A stretch of 50,509 nucleotides of DNA from CAYVAP01 sp964343195. GTDB taxonomy: Bacteria; Bacteroidota; Bacteroidia; J057. Positions 43,450 through 50,509 of this stretch are shown one piece after another. Numbering within the stretch: the stretch's first letter is position 1; each line of letters opens with the position of its first letter. The stretch lies in NCBI GenBank assembly GCA_964343195.1, contig CAYFIR010000037.1, positions 1-50,509 of the forward strand, written 5' to 3'. The position numbers and the translations under genes were made by a program. The notes beneath the pieces are model-generated. The model was not told where the DNA came from, made no database searches, and saw only the letters and a program-made list of their open reading frames with translations.

Positions 43450-44403
43450 CTATCCAAACAGTTCTTTCAGGTGCTCCAGGCTGAGTTTGCGGCCACACAG
43501 GATCAGGACGACATGCTTGCCACGATAGCGCTCAGCTTCTTTACGCAATGCCGCAATGGAAAGAGCAGCTGCCCCTTCCGCAATGAGGTAGTGCTTTTCC
43601 AGCAGGAATGTTAACCCCGCTTTGATTTCCTCTTCCGTTACGAGTGTCCAATGCGAAACTGCTTCCTGGCACACCCCAAATGTGATGCTATCCGCTTCGA
43701 CCCCACCGGCTGTTCCATCCGAAAGGGTAGGGGAGGAAGGAAGGTCCAGCACCCTTCCTGCTTTGACGGATTCGTACATCACCGCCGAATTCTTCGGCTG
43801 ACAGCCAACTACTTCTACCTCCAAAGCCTGATTTTGGAGATAGCCCGCTATCCCTCCGATCAGACCGCCACCGCCTACAGGGACCAGGATATGATTCACT
43901 TCAGGGAGCTGTTCGAGGATTTCCGGAGCGAGGGTGCCCTGTCCGGACATGACGGCTTCGTCGTTGTAAGGCGAGACAAAGATGCAGCCTTCCTTAGTTG
44001 CGACTTCCTTGGCTTTTTCCTCTGACACCACGGAGTCATCTCCAAACCGGACCAGGTCCACCTCGTGCAGCTCTAGCTGTGCGATCTTGGTGACGGAGGC
44101 ATTTTCCGGTAAGTAAATGGTGGTTTTGATGCCGATCTGATCGGCAATGTGGGCCACAGCGGCACCGTGGTTGCCAGTAGAGGCCGTTACAACGCCCTTT
44201 TCGCGCTCCTCGGGGCTCAGGGTGAGGAGCTTATTGGCAGCGCCTCTCAGCTTGAATGAGCCTGTGGTTTGGAGCATTTCCAGTTTTAGGTAAACCTCGG
44301 CACCCGTTTCCTGGCTCAACCAGGGAGAATATTCCAGTGGGGTCTGGATGATGTACGGGGCGATGCGGTCGCGGGCCTTTTGGACTTCGGTGAAAATATC
44401 CAT
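43450..44403 (-). CDS. Threonine/serine dehydratase (PLP-dependent)
   Basis: 317 residues of fold-type II PLP enzymes. Lys51 in TTGSFKLRGAANK binds PLP; STGNHGAAVAH is the substrate loop; PVGGGGLIGGIAGYL holds the phosphate; LILCGRKLS near the end replaces the usual CGGN with CGRK. It lacks the regulatory ACT domain, so it resembles catabolic TdcB-type or EutB-like enzymes, converting threonine or serine to the 2-oxo acid and ammonia. The exact substrate is uncertain. Confidence 0.9.
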   Translation of the reverse strand: MDIFTEVQKARDRIAPYIIQTPLEYSPWLSQETGAEVYLKLEMLQTTGSFKLRGAANKLLTLSPEEREKGVVTASTGNHGAAVAHIADQIGIKTTIYLPENASVTKIAQLELHEVDLVRFGDDSVVSEEKAKEVATKEGCIFVSPYNDEAVMSGQGTLAPEILEQLPEVNHILVPVGGGGLIGGIAGYLQNQALEVEVVGCQPKNSAVMYESVKAGRVLDLPSSPTLSDGTAGGVEADSITFGVCQEAVSHWTLVTEEEIKAGLTFLLEKHYLIAEGAAALSIAALRKEAERYRGKHVVLILCGRKLSLEHLKELFG

Positions 44404-44490
44404 AGGGAAAATCGTGATTTGTAGTGTGTCCCAATCGGTAGCCCTTTAAACTAGCCAACCCCTTCCATTTTTCCCATACCCAAAAACAGA

Positions 44491-44533
44491 AAAAACCGAA
44501 GGGTGTTCCCTAAAGGGTACCCTTCGGCTTTTT
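44491..44533 (-). terminator. Terminator of zinc metalloprotease gene
   Basis: CCGAAGGGT (44496-44504) is complementary to ACCCTTCGG (44519-44527), enclosing an inner CCC/GGG stem. A-run and T-run flanks occur on both sides. It lies about 40 bp after the protease stop on the minus strand and upstream of the dehydratase gene. Confidence 0.82.
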
Positions 44534-44568
44534 CAAATGGTCTTTGTTCAATGATTTCCGCTCAATGA

Positions 44569-47031
44569 TCAATCCTCATCAAGGATCATCTCGATCCGGC
44601 TCAGAAGGTCTTCGTAGTGAGCCTCCGTACGGTCGTTGAGATCGCCTTTCTTCAGGGCTTTTTCCAGCAGTTCTTCCAGCTCGTTTACCTCTGCACGCGC
44701 CAGGGCGGGGATATCCGACTGGCTTACTTCGATGCGGGTGTAGCCGATGAATCCAGCTACGCGAGAGGGGACCCTATCCTGATCTTCGGTCATCAACTCA
44801 TGCAGGCCTTCGAGGTAGGCGCGCTGAAGATTGCGTCGGTATGGGTCTGCGTTGCTGTAGGCCATGACTTCGCTGAAAATACCTATGCGCAGGTCTTCCA
44901 TCAGTTGATCCATGGAGTAGGCACTGCTGCCATTGAGCACCTCGTTTTCGAGGATACGGGCTAGGCGACTGGGGTCCAGCAGACGTCCCAGGGTGCGGGT
45001 CTGATAGCTGCGAACACGTTCCAGCATGCCTGCTCCTTCGATTCGGCTCAGAACTTCTTCGTTTACCAGCCAGTCCGGAGTGGTAAACAGCTCTGCGATC
45101 AGGAAATCCACCGCGCGCTGCTGGATCTCAGCTGGGACGTGCTCGTAAACAGCTCCCTCCTGGTCGGCAGTTTTGGGCGTGATGTAGATCCCGCCGACGT
45201 TGGCGGTAACGTGGCCCATGTAGCGGTTCCACTGACCCAGAATCTGTCCGTAGAGTTCATCCAGGTCTTCGTAGTCTTCTCCCGGCTCTGTGCTCCAGTC
45301 GATCAGATTGTCCAGGATCACCTGGAGGTTGGCGATGCCGTATTGGCTGGCCTTCATAGCATCATCCCCTACCTGCTCGGACTGTGAGCGGGGATCGATG
45401 GGATTGCTGGTCTGGCGACCATAAAAATACAGAGGATCGCCAGCGTGTTCCAGCACCCACTCATTGAGGGTTTCCCTGGCTTCTTCGGGAGATTCTGCCT
45501 CAGGAATGGGCTTGTAGCCCCATTCGATGGACCACTTGTCATAAACACCGATTCCGGGCATCAGGGCTACCCCTTCATCTCCGGGCTGGGCTACGTAATT
45601 AAAGCGTGCATAGTCCATGATAGAAGGAGCGGTACCCATTTCCTGGGTAAAAGTGGCGGAGCGCAGGGAGTCCACCGGGTAGGCGTGGCTCGCACCAAAG
45701 TTGTGTGGCAGCCCCAGGGTGTGGCCCACTTCGTGAGCAGCAACGAAGCGGATCAACTGTCCCATCACCTCATTGGTGAACTTGGGGCTTCGTGCAGCGG
45801 GGTTTACCGCGGCAGTCTGGATGAAGTACCAGTTGCGCAGCAGGTTCATCACGTTGTGGTACCAAAGGATGTCACTTTCGAGAATCTCACCGGTCCGTGG
45901 GTCATGGACGTGTGGTCCCTGGGCGTTCTGGATAGGGGTGGTGATGTAGCGGACTACAGAGTAGCGCACGTCTTCGGGGCTCCATTCAGGGTCTTCTTCG
46001 GGCGAAGGAGGATCCTTGGCGATAATGGCGTTTTTGAAGCCTGCTGCTTCAAATGCTTTTTGCCAGTCTTCGATGCCCTGCTTGATGTAGGGAGCCCACT
46101 CTGCGGGCGTGCCGGGATCTACGTAGTACACGATGGGTTTTACAGGCTCTACCAGTTCGCCACGAGCAAAGGCCTCGGGATCGCTGGGCTCCAGGCGCCA
46201 GCGGGTGATGAAGCGGCGCTGAGCAGCTTTTTGTTCGTCGAGTCCGTAATCGTACTGGCTGATGGAGAAGTATCCCACCCGGTCATCATACAGCCTTGGC
46301 ATCATGGGCTCCTCTGGCAGCAGAATCATGGACTGGTTCATCTCCAGGGTCAATGCTTCGGAAGAAGAGCCAGAGGGCAACTCCCCTGCCTTGTAGGTGA
46401 GGATCTGGCGCACCTCGACGTTTTCGGGGTAAGCGTGTACGTGCTTGATGAAAGTGCGCTTGCTGTCCAGGCCTTTGACCTGATATTCCTTGCGGGTACC
46501 TTCACTCAATGCCCCGATCAGCGGCACATCTTCCGTGAAGAGATCGGTCACCTCGATGATGACGCTGCTGGAGTCTCGTCCCAGGGCTTCGATGTCGAAA
46601 GCCATGATGATGGGCTCGAAGTTGTTGTTCTGAATAGACTTGTAAACGGGTAACTCTTCACTGGCTACGTTTTGGTAAGAAACCTGGCGAAGAAGAATTT
46701 TATTGCGCATTCGCTGCCAGCGGATTACCTGCTGGGGGCGGGTCTTTTGCCCAGCACCTCCAAAGGTCAATCCATCAACAGTACCACTCAGGCGGCTGAC
46801 GATCAGGATTTCGCGTTCCAGCAGATCTTCAGGGATTTCGAAGTAGAACTTTTCGTCGATGCGGTAAAAATTAAATAAGCCTGAATCCACAGCCGCAGGT
46901 TCTTTCATCAGGCTATCAAAGGCCATGATGTCTTCCTTTTCCTTTCCCCCCCGGCCGGGTTGTGCCCACGCAGCCTGAGAAAGGATCGTGGTCAGGATCA
47001 CTATGCCTATAATCTTTGCTAAATGCCTCAT
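44569..47031 (-). CDS. Secreted zinc metalloprotease (DUF4953/DUF5117 type)
   Basis: 820 residues from the ATG at 47031, giving a signal peptide (AKIIGIVILTTILSQAAWAQ). The N-terminal region corresponds to DUF5118/DUF5117. The metzincin-type zinc site HEVGHTLGLPH has His433, Glu434, His437 and His443, with SIMDYARFNY as the Met-turn region. The C-terminal part is helical. These large Bacteroidota proteins are exported metalloproteases of unknown substrate. Monocistronic, with a candidate -7 box upstream. Confidence 0.92.
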   Translation of the reverse strand: MRHLAKIIGIVILTTILSQAAWAQPGRGGKEKEDIMAFDSLMKEPAAVDSGLFNFYRIDEKFYFEIPEDLLEREILIVSRLSGTVDGLTFGGAGQKTRPQQVIRWQRMRNKILLRQVSYQNVASEELPVYKSIQNNNFEPIIMAFDIEALGRDSSSVIIEVTDLFTEDVPLIGALSEGTRKEYQVKGLDSKRTFIKHVHAYPENVEVRQILTYKAGELPSGSSSEALTLEMNQSMILLPEEPMMPRLYDDRVGYFSISQYDYGLDEQKAAQRRFITRWRLEPSDPEAFARGELVEPVKPIVYYVDPGTPAEWAPYIKQGIEDWQKAFEAAGFKNAIIAKDPPSPEEDPEWSPEDVRYSVVRYITTPIQNAQGPHVHDPRTGEILESDILWYHNVMNLLRNWYFIQTAAVNPAARSPKFTNEVMGQLIRFVAAHEVGHTLGLPHNFGASHAYPVDSLRSATFTQEMGTAPSIMDYARFNYVAQPGDEGVALMPGIGVYDKWSIEWGYKPIPEAESPEEARETLNEWVLEHAGDPLYFYGRQTSNPIDPRSQSEQVGDDAMKASQYGIANLQVILDNLIDWSTEPGEDYEDLDELYGQILGQWNRYMGHVTANVGGIYITPKTADQEGAVYEHVPAEIQQRAVDFLIAELFTTPDWLVNEEVLSRIEGAGMLERVRSYQTRTLGRLLDPSRLARILENEVLNGSSAYSMDQLMEDLRIGIFSEVMAYSNADPYRRNLQRAYLEGLHELMTEDQDRVPSRVAGFIGYTRIEVSQSDIPALARAEVNELEELLEKALKKGDLNDRTEAHYEDLLSRIEMILDED

Positions 47032-47076
47032 AGTAAATGAATTAATCAATAGTAGTATAAGTATGGTTCAGCCAAT

Positions 47077-47084
47077 CAAAAGTA
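47077..47084 (-). promoter_or_regulatory. Candidate -7 box for the metalloprotease gene
   Basis: The minus strand reads TACTTTTG, matching TAnnTTTG, 46 bp before the start at 47031. No clear TTG box at the right distance. Confidence 0.4.
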
Positions 47085-47290
47085 CTGCGAATGTTCATGG
47101 ATAGAAGTCTCGACAGGCCGTCTTTCCACAACCTGACCTGGAAAACCGACGTTTGCTCAGGTATCTACGACCAATAGGAAAAAATCATTAATCGTATTGG
47201 TTTTTGGTCATTCTATTACACCTCCTTTTTTGGCTGGCATGAATTGTTTTATTTGCCGTCGAAAATAGTTAGCCGAATCCGAATTAATCC

Positions 47291-47884
47291 ATGGAGCATA
47301 TCCATCCCATATTTGACCAAATCCTTACCCGCCAGGATAAGGAACAATTACTCAAACAACGCGGAATGGTCGTTTGGTTTACCGGACTCTCTGGTTCTGG
47401 TAAAAGCACCGTAGCCCAGGCGGTGGAAAAGTCGCTACATGCGCAGGGGCATCTCACCAAACTCCTCGACGGGGACAACATTCGGACTGGACTGGGCAAT
47501 AACCTGGGATTTTCGGTTGAAGACCGACGCGAAAACATCCGCAGGATTGCTGAGGTGGCCAAGCTGTTTTTGGATGCAGGGGTGATTTGCATCTGTTCCT
47601 TTGTTAGCCCTACTCATGAGATCAGGGCTATGGCCCAGGAGATAGTAGGAGAGGCAGATTTCCTGGAAATCTATGTCAATGCGCCTTTGGAGGTCTGTGA
47701 GCAGCGCGATGTAAAGGGGCTATATGAGAAGGCCCGCGCCGGCATCATCAAGGATTTTACAGGTATTGACTCCCCCTTCGAAGCACCTGAATCCCCATTC
47801 CTGGAATTAAGAACACACGAAGAGAGCCTGGAGCAGAGTGTCTCCAGGGTGCTGACAGCACTTTCTCCCAAAATATCATCCTAG
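47291..47884 (+). CDS. cysC: Adenylylsulfate (APS) kinase
   Basis: 197 residues, standard length. P-loop GLSGSGKST at residues 32-40, then LLDGDNIRTGLGNNLGFS and DRRENIRRIAEVAKL, with the family segment FLEIYVNAPLEVCEQRDVKGLY. It phosphorylates APS to PAPS, the sulfate donor. First of cysC-cysD-cysN, with 66 bp to cysD. No PAPS reductase or sulfite reductase accompanies it here, and gmd follows, which points to sulfation rather than only cysteine synthesis (inference). The 259-bp gap before it has the metalloprotease promoter on the other strand. Confidence 0.96.
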   Translation: MEHIHPIFDQILTRQDKEQLLKQRGMVVWFTGLSGSGKSTVAQAVEKSLHAQGHLTKLLDGDNIRTGLGNNLGFSVEDRRENIRRIAEVAKLFLDAGVICICSFVSPTHEIRAMAQEIVGEADFLEIYVNAPLEVCEQRDVKGLYEKARAGIIKDFTGIDSPFEAPESPFLELRTHEESLEQSVSRVLTALSPKISS

Positions 47885-47950
47885 CTTCACTCCTATCTGA
47901 AAGTGAGTGAAGAGGTGAACGAAACTTCAATTTTAACCTAACCTAAGTAA

Positions 47951-48853
47951 ATGGATTATAGGCTCAGTCATCTGAAGCAACTGGAAGCAGAAGCCATTTA
48001 TGTCATCAGGGAGACGGCAGCTCAGTTTGAGAAGCCCGTTTTGCTGTTTTCTGGTGGCAAAGACTCCATCACCATTGCCTGGCTGGCAAAGAAGGCTTTC
48101 TGGCCTGCCAAGCTACCTTTCCCATTGATGCACGTCGATACCGGTCACAATTTTCCCGAGACCATCGAGTTTCGCGATCGGTTCATTGAAGACATGGGGG
48201 CTCGTCTGATCGTTGCCTCTGTACAGGACAGCATCGACCAGGGACGTGCCGTGGAGGAAAAAGGTCCCAATCCAAGCCGTAACTCTCTGCAGAGCATCAC
48301 CCTGATGGACGCCATCGAGGAGCATGGATTTGATGCTGCTTTGGGTGGGGCCCGTCGTGACGAAGAAAAAGCCCGCGCCAAGGAACGCTTTTTCTCCCAC
48401 CGCGATGAATTCGGACAGTGGGAACCCAAGAACCAGCGCCCTGAGTTGTGGAACCTGTTTAACGGGTTCAAGCAAATGGGAGAGCACTTTCGGGTATTCC
48501 CTATTTCCAACTGGACCGAGATGGACGTTTGGATGTACCTGCAGCAGGAAAAAGTAGATTTGCCCTCCCTTTACTTTGCCCACAAACGAAAGGTGGTCAA
48601 TCGTCAGGGAGTATGGCTGGCTGATACTCCTTTCATCAGTCTGCAGGAGGGCGAGCAGTACGAAGAGCGTACGATTCGCTTCCGCACCATTGGGGATGCC
48701 ACCTGTACTGGTGCCTTCCTGTCGGAAGCGGATACCATTCCCGATATCATCGACGAAGTCGCCGCGACTCGCATCACTGAGCGGGGCGGACGTGCCGATG
48801 ACAAGCGTTCTGATAGCGCGATGGAAGACCGCAAAAAGCAGGGATACTTTTAA
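47951..48853 (+). CDS. cysD: Sulfate adenylyltransferase, small subunit
   Basis: 300 residues. PP-loop SGGKDS at 34-39, then MHVDTGHNFPETIEFRDRF, ALGGARRDEEKARAKERFFS, and the C-terminal GDATCTGAFLSEADTI with ERGGRADDK, all typical of CysD. With CysN it forms ATP sulfurylase, making APS from sulfate and ATP. It is separated from cysN by 139 bp carrying hairpins. Confidence 0.97.
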   Translation: MDYRLSHLKQLEAEAIYVIRETAAQFEKPVLLFSGGKDSITIAWLAKKAFWPAKLPFPLMHVDTGHNFPETIEFRDRFIEDMGARLIVASVQDSIDQGRAVEEKGPNPSRNSLQSITLMDAIEEHGFDAALGGARRDEEKARAKERFFSHRDEFGQWEPKNQRPELWNLFNGFKQMGEHFRVFPISNWTEMDVWMYLQQEKVDLPSLYFAHKRKVVNRQGVWLADTPFISLQEGEQYEERTIRFRTIGDATCTGAFLSEADTIPDIIDEVAATRITERGGRADDKRSDSAMEDRKKQGYF

Positions 48854-48856
48854 AGA

Positions 48857-48937
48857 AGAAGTCAGACCATGCAGGCATTGTCAGAAGTCTGACTTCTCGC
48901 AGCAAGGGCAGCCTGTCCCGAGAATCGGGAGTCTGAC
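48857..48937 (+). promoter_or_regulatory. Hairpins between cysD and cysN
   Basis: AGAAGTCAGAC (48857-48867) pairs perfectly with 48887-48897 (11-bp stem, 19-nt loop). A second stem, TCCCGA-GAA-TCGGGA, is at 48916-48930. The heptamer GTCTGAC appears at 48887 and 48931, and its complement at 48861. The first stem starts 3 bp after the cysD stop. It could attenuate or stabilise the cysN part of the transcript, or be a small repeat. Confidence 0.5.
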
Positions 48938-48992
48938 AGTGCAGCGGTCTCGCTTCTCAAACTCTACCAATTTTCTACTTTCAACTCATTCA

Positions 48993-50234
48993 ATGGACTT
49001 ACTTAGATTTTCCACCGCAGGTAGTGTTGATGATGGTAAAAGTACCCTCATCGGTCGCCTGTTATATGATACAAAATCCATTTTCGAGGACCAGTTGGAG
49101 TCCATCGAAAATACTTCATCTCAACGTGGAGATGATTACCTGGACCTGGCACTGCTGACCGATGGGTTGAAGGCAGAGCGGGAGCAGGGCATTACCATCG
49201 ACGTAGCCTACCGCTACTTCGCTACTCCGAACCGCAAGTTCATCCTGGCCGATACTCCCGGTCACATCCAGTATACCCGCAACATGGTTACCGGTGCCTC
49301 CACCGTTAATCTCGCGATCATCCTGATTGACGCACGTAATGGAGTAGTCGAGCAAACTCGTCGTCATAGCTTCATTGTCAACCTGTTACAGATCAAGCAC
49401 CTGGTCGTGTGCGTGAACAAAATGGACCTGGTTGATTACAGTGAGGAGCAATTCAACAAAGTCGTTGAGGAGTATGAGGAGTTTGCTTCCAAGCTTCAGA
49501 TTCCTGATATCCGCTATATTCCCATCAGTGCGCTGAAAGGAGACAACGTTGTGGACAAGTCGGATAAGACACCCTGGTTCAACGGAGGAACCCTGCTGTA
49601 TAACCTGGAAACTGTTCACGTAGGAAATGACCACAACCATGTGGATTCCCGATTCCCGGTTCAGTATGTGATCCGCCCGCAGTCTGAAAAGTACCCCGAC
49701 TATCGTGGTTACGCCGGACGGGTGGCTGGCGGAGTCTTTAAGCCAGGGGATGAAGTGATGGTACTTCCTTCCGGGTTTACTTCCAAAATCAAGTCCATTG
49801 ATTCTTATGGAGGATCCTTGTCAGAGGCTTATGCTCCCATGTCAGTAACCATGACCCTCGAAGATGATATTGACATCAGTCGGGGTGACATGATTGTAAA
49901 GCCTGAAAATCAGGCCGAAATGGCCCAGGATATCGAGCTGATGGTGTGCTGGATGAGTGACAAGCCCCTTGCCCCAAGAGGTAAATACCGCATCATGCAC
50001 ACTTCCAGAGAAGCTCGCTGTATTGTAAAAGACGTTCGCTACAAGGTGGATATCAATACCCTTCACCGAGTAGAAAATGACAAGTCCCTTGGGCTGAATG
50101 ACATTGGTCGGATTCATATCCGGACCACTGTTCCATTGCTTCATGATAGCTATACCCGCAACCGGCAGACTGGCAGCGTGATCATCATTGATGAGTTCTC
50201 AAACGAGACCGTCGCTGCCGGAATGATCATTTGA
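48993..50234 (+). CDS. cysN: Sulfate adenylyltransferase, GTPase subunit
   Basis: 413 residues from the ATG at 48993; the same frame is open from 48576 through the cysD 3' end, but MDLLRFSTAGSVDDGKST is the normal CysN start. EF-Tu-like G motifs are present: GSVDDGKST (P-loop), ADTPGHIQYTRNM (G3) and VNKMDLVDY (G4). Beta-barrel domains follow. GTP hydrolysis drives APS formation by CysD. There is no CysC fusion at the C-terminus, in agreement with the separate cysC gene. Confidence 0.96.
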   Translation: MDLLRFSTAGSVDDGKSTLIGRLLYDTKSIFEDQLESIENTSSQRGDDYLDLALLTDGLKAEREQGITIDVAYRYFATPNRKFILADTPGHIQYTRNMVTGASTVNLAIILIDARNGVVEQTRRHSFIVNLLQIKHLVVCVNKMDLVDYSEEQFNKVVEEYEEFASKLQIPDIRYIPISALKGDNVVDKSDKTPWFNGGTLLYNLETVHVGNDHNHVDSRFPVQYVIRPQSEKYPDYRGYAGRVAGGVFKPGDEVMVLPSGFTSKIKSIDSYGGSLSEAYAPMSVTMTLEDDIDISRGDMIVKPENQAEMAQDIELMVCWMSDKPLAPRGKYRIMHTSREARCIVKDVRYKVDINTLHRVENDKSLGLNDIGRIHIRTTVPLLHDSYTRNRQTGSVIIIDEFSNETVAAGMII

Positions 50235-50385
50235 GGGTTTAAGACGCTTCCCTGACCATTGATCCATGATAATTGATGGTTGGACGTTCGGATAGTTCTT
50301 TCGATCGCATAGACTCCTAATTTCGCCCCGTGCTTCTACAACTGCTGGCAGTTAGCCTACATTATTTCCTTTAACCTGAATTCTT

Positions 50386-50509
50386 ATGAAAAAAGCATTC
50401 ATTACAGGCATCACGGGTCAGGACGGATCTTTCCTCACGGAACTACTGCTGGAGAAAGGCTATGAAGTTCATGGCATCATTCGTCGTGCGAGTGTGTTCA
50501 ACACCTCTC
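50386..50509 (+). CDS. gmd: GDP-mannose 4,6-dehydratase (partial, cut by window end)
   Basis: The first 41 codons only. MKKAFITGITGQDGSFLTEL and GYEVHGIIRRASVFNT are the diagnostic N-terminus of Gmd, with the TGxTGQDG nucleotide-binding loop. It makes GDP-4-keto-6-deoxymannose, precursor of GDP-fucose and related sugars. Being 151 bp after cysN, it suggests a surface polysaccharide region starting here, possibly sulfated. The gap 50235-50385 shows nothing else. Confidence 0.92.
   Translation, partial: MKKAFITGITGQDGSFLTELLLEKGYEVHGIIRRASVFNTS

Noticed and set aside
45445..46653. 402-residue plus-strand ORF
   Set aside because: Entirely antisense to the zinc metalloprotease gene, whose zinc motif and signal peptide prove the minus strand is coding; a shadow of codon bias.
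48576..48992. N-terminal extension of CysN overlapping cysD
   Set aside because: The frame is open by chance through cysD; the P-loop motif at the normal distance from 48993 and family length fix the start there.

Overview
The window reads as chromosomal DNA of a free-living Bacteroidota bacterium, probably a Saprospirales/Lewinella-type organism. The evidence is a hybrid two-component system (propeller, histidine kinase, receiver and AraC domains in one chain), two type IX secretion cargo proteins (one with a type A and one with a type B sorting tail), the Bacteroidota form of arginine decarboxylase, a DUF4953-type zinc protease, starts without obvious Shine-Dalgarno sequences, and promoter-like TAnnTTTG boxes. 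The order-level placement is inference. No phage, insertion sequence or CRISPR array is visible.

Layout. 1-1.4 kb: a DUF433/DUF5615 toxin-antitoxin-like pair and a TonB C-terminal remnant. 1.4-3.8 kb: a DUF4442 protein, a DUF4412 secreted protein and a patatin. 4.1-10.1 kb: a tripartite RND efflux system (adaptor, pump, TolC-like channel). 10.2-11.7 kb: a cytochrome c lipoprotein and an unknown lipoprotein. 12-14.8 kb: proline biosynthesis, proC-proB-proA. 15-18.5 kb: an MBL-fold hydrolase, a DUF2141 protein, and a PII/AmtB ammonium pair. 18.7-24.9 kb: a hybrid two-component regulator divergent from a GH28 polygalacturonase, with a LacI-type palindrome between them. 25-29.5 kb: a ClC transporter, tRNA-Leu(CAA), an RRM protein, arginine decarboxylase and RNase HI. 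29.7-33.8 kb: DUF2231 and HMA proteins, a small helical protein, an Lrp regulator, MarC and an ARMT1/DUF89 protein. 34-36.8 kb: an unknown small secreted protein between direct repeats, a type B sorted surface protein, and a gutted Rpn-family nuclease gene. 37-44.4 kb: a CrtI-like oxidoreductase, murQ, a type A sorted protein between two copies of a long repeat, galM, a short asparaginase and threonine dehydratase. 44.6-47 kb: a zinc metalloprotease. 47.3-50.5 kb: cysC-cysD-cysN (activated sulfate/PAPS synthesis) leading into the start of gmd, which suggests sulfated, fucose-type surface polysaccharide.

The most unusual aspect is the intergenic DNA. It is packed with dispersed composite repeats and with arrays of 7-bp or 9-bp units. 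Several of these lie between convergent genes, right against a stop codon, while other convergent gaps carry ordinary hairpin terminators instead. The same modules recur in different combinations at 1.2, 3.9, 11.8, 16, 29-30.8, 32.5, 39.4, 41.3 and 43.3 kb. They look like a modular non-coding repeat system and are the best candidate here for something undescribed.
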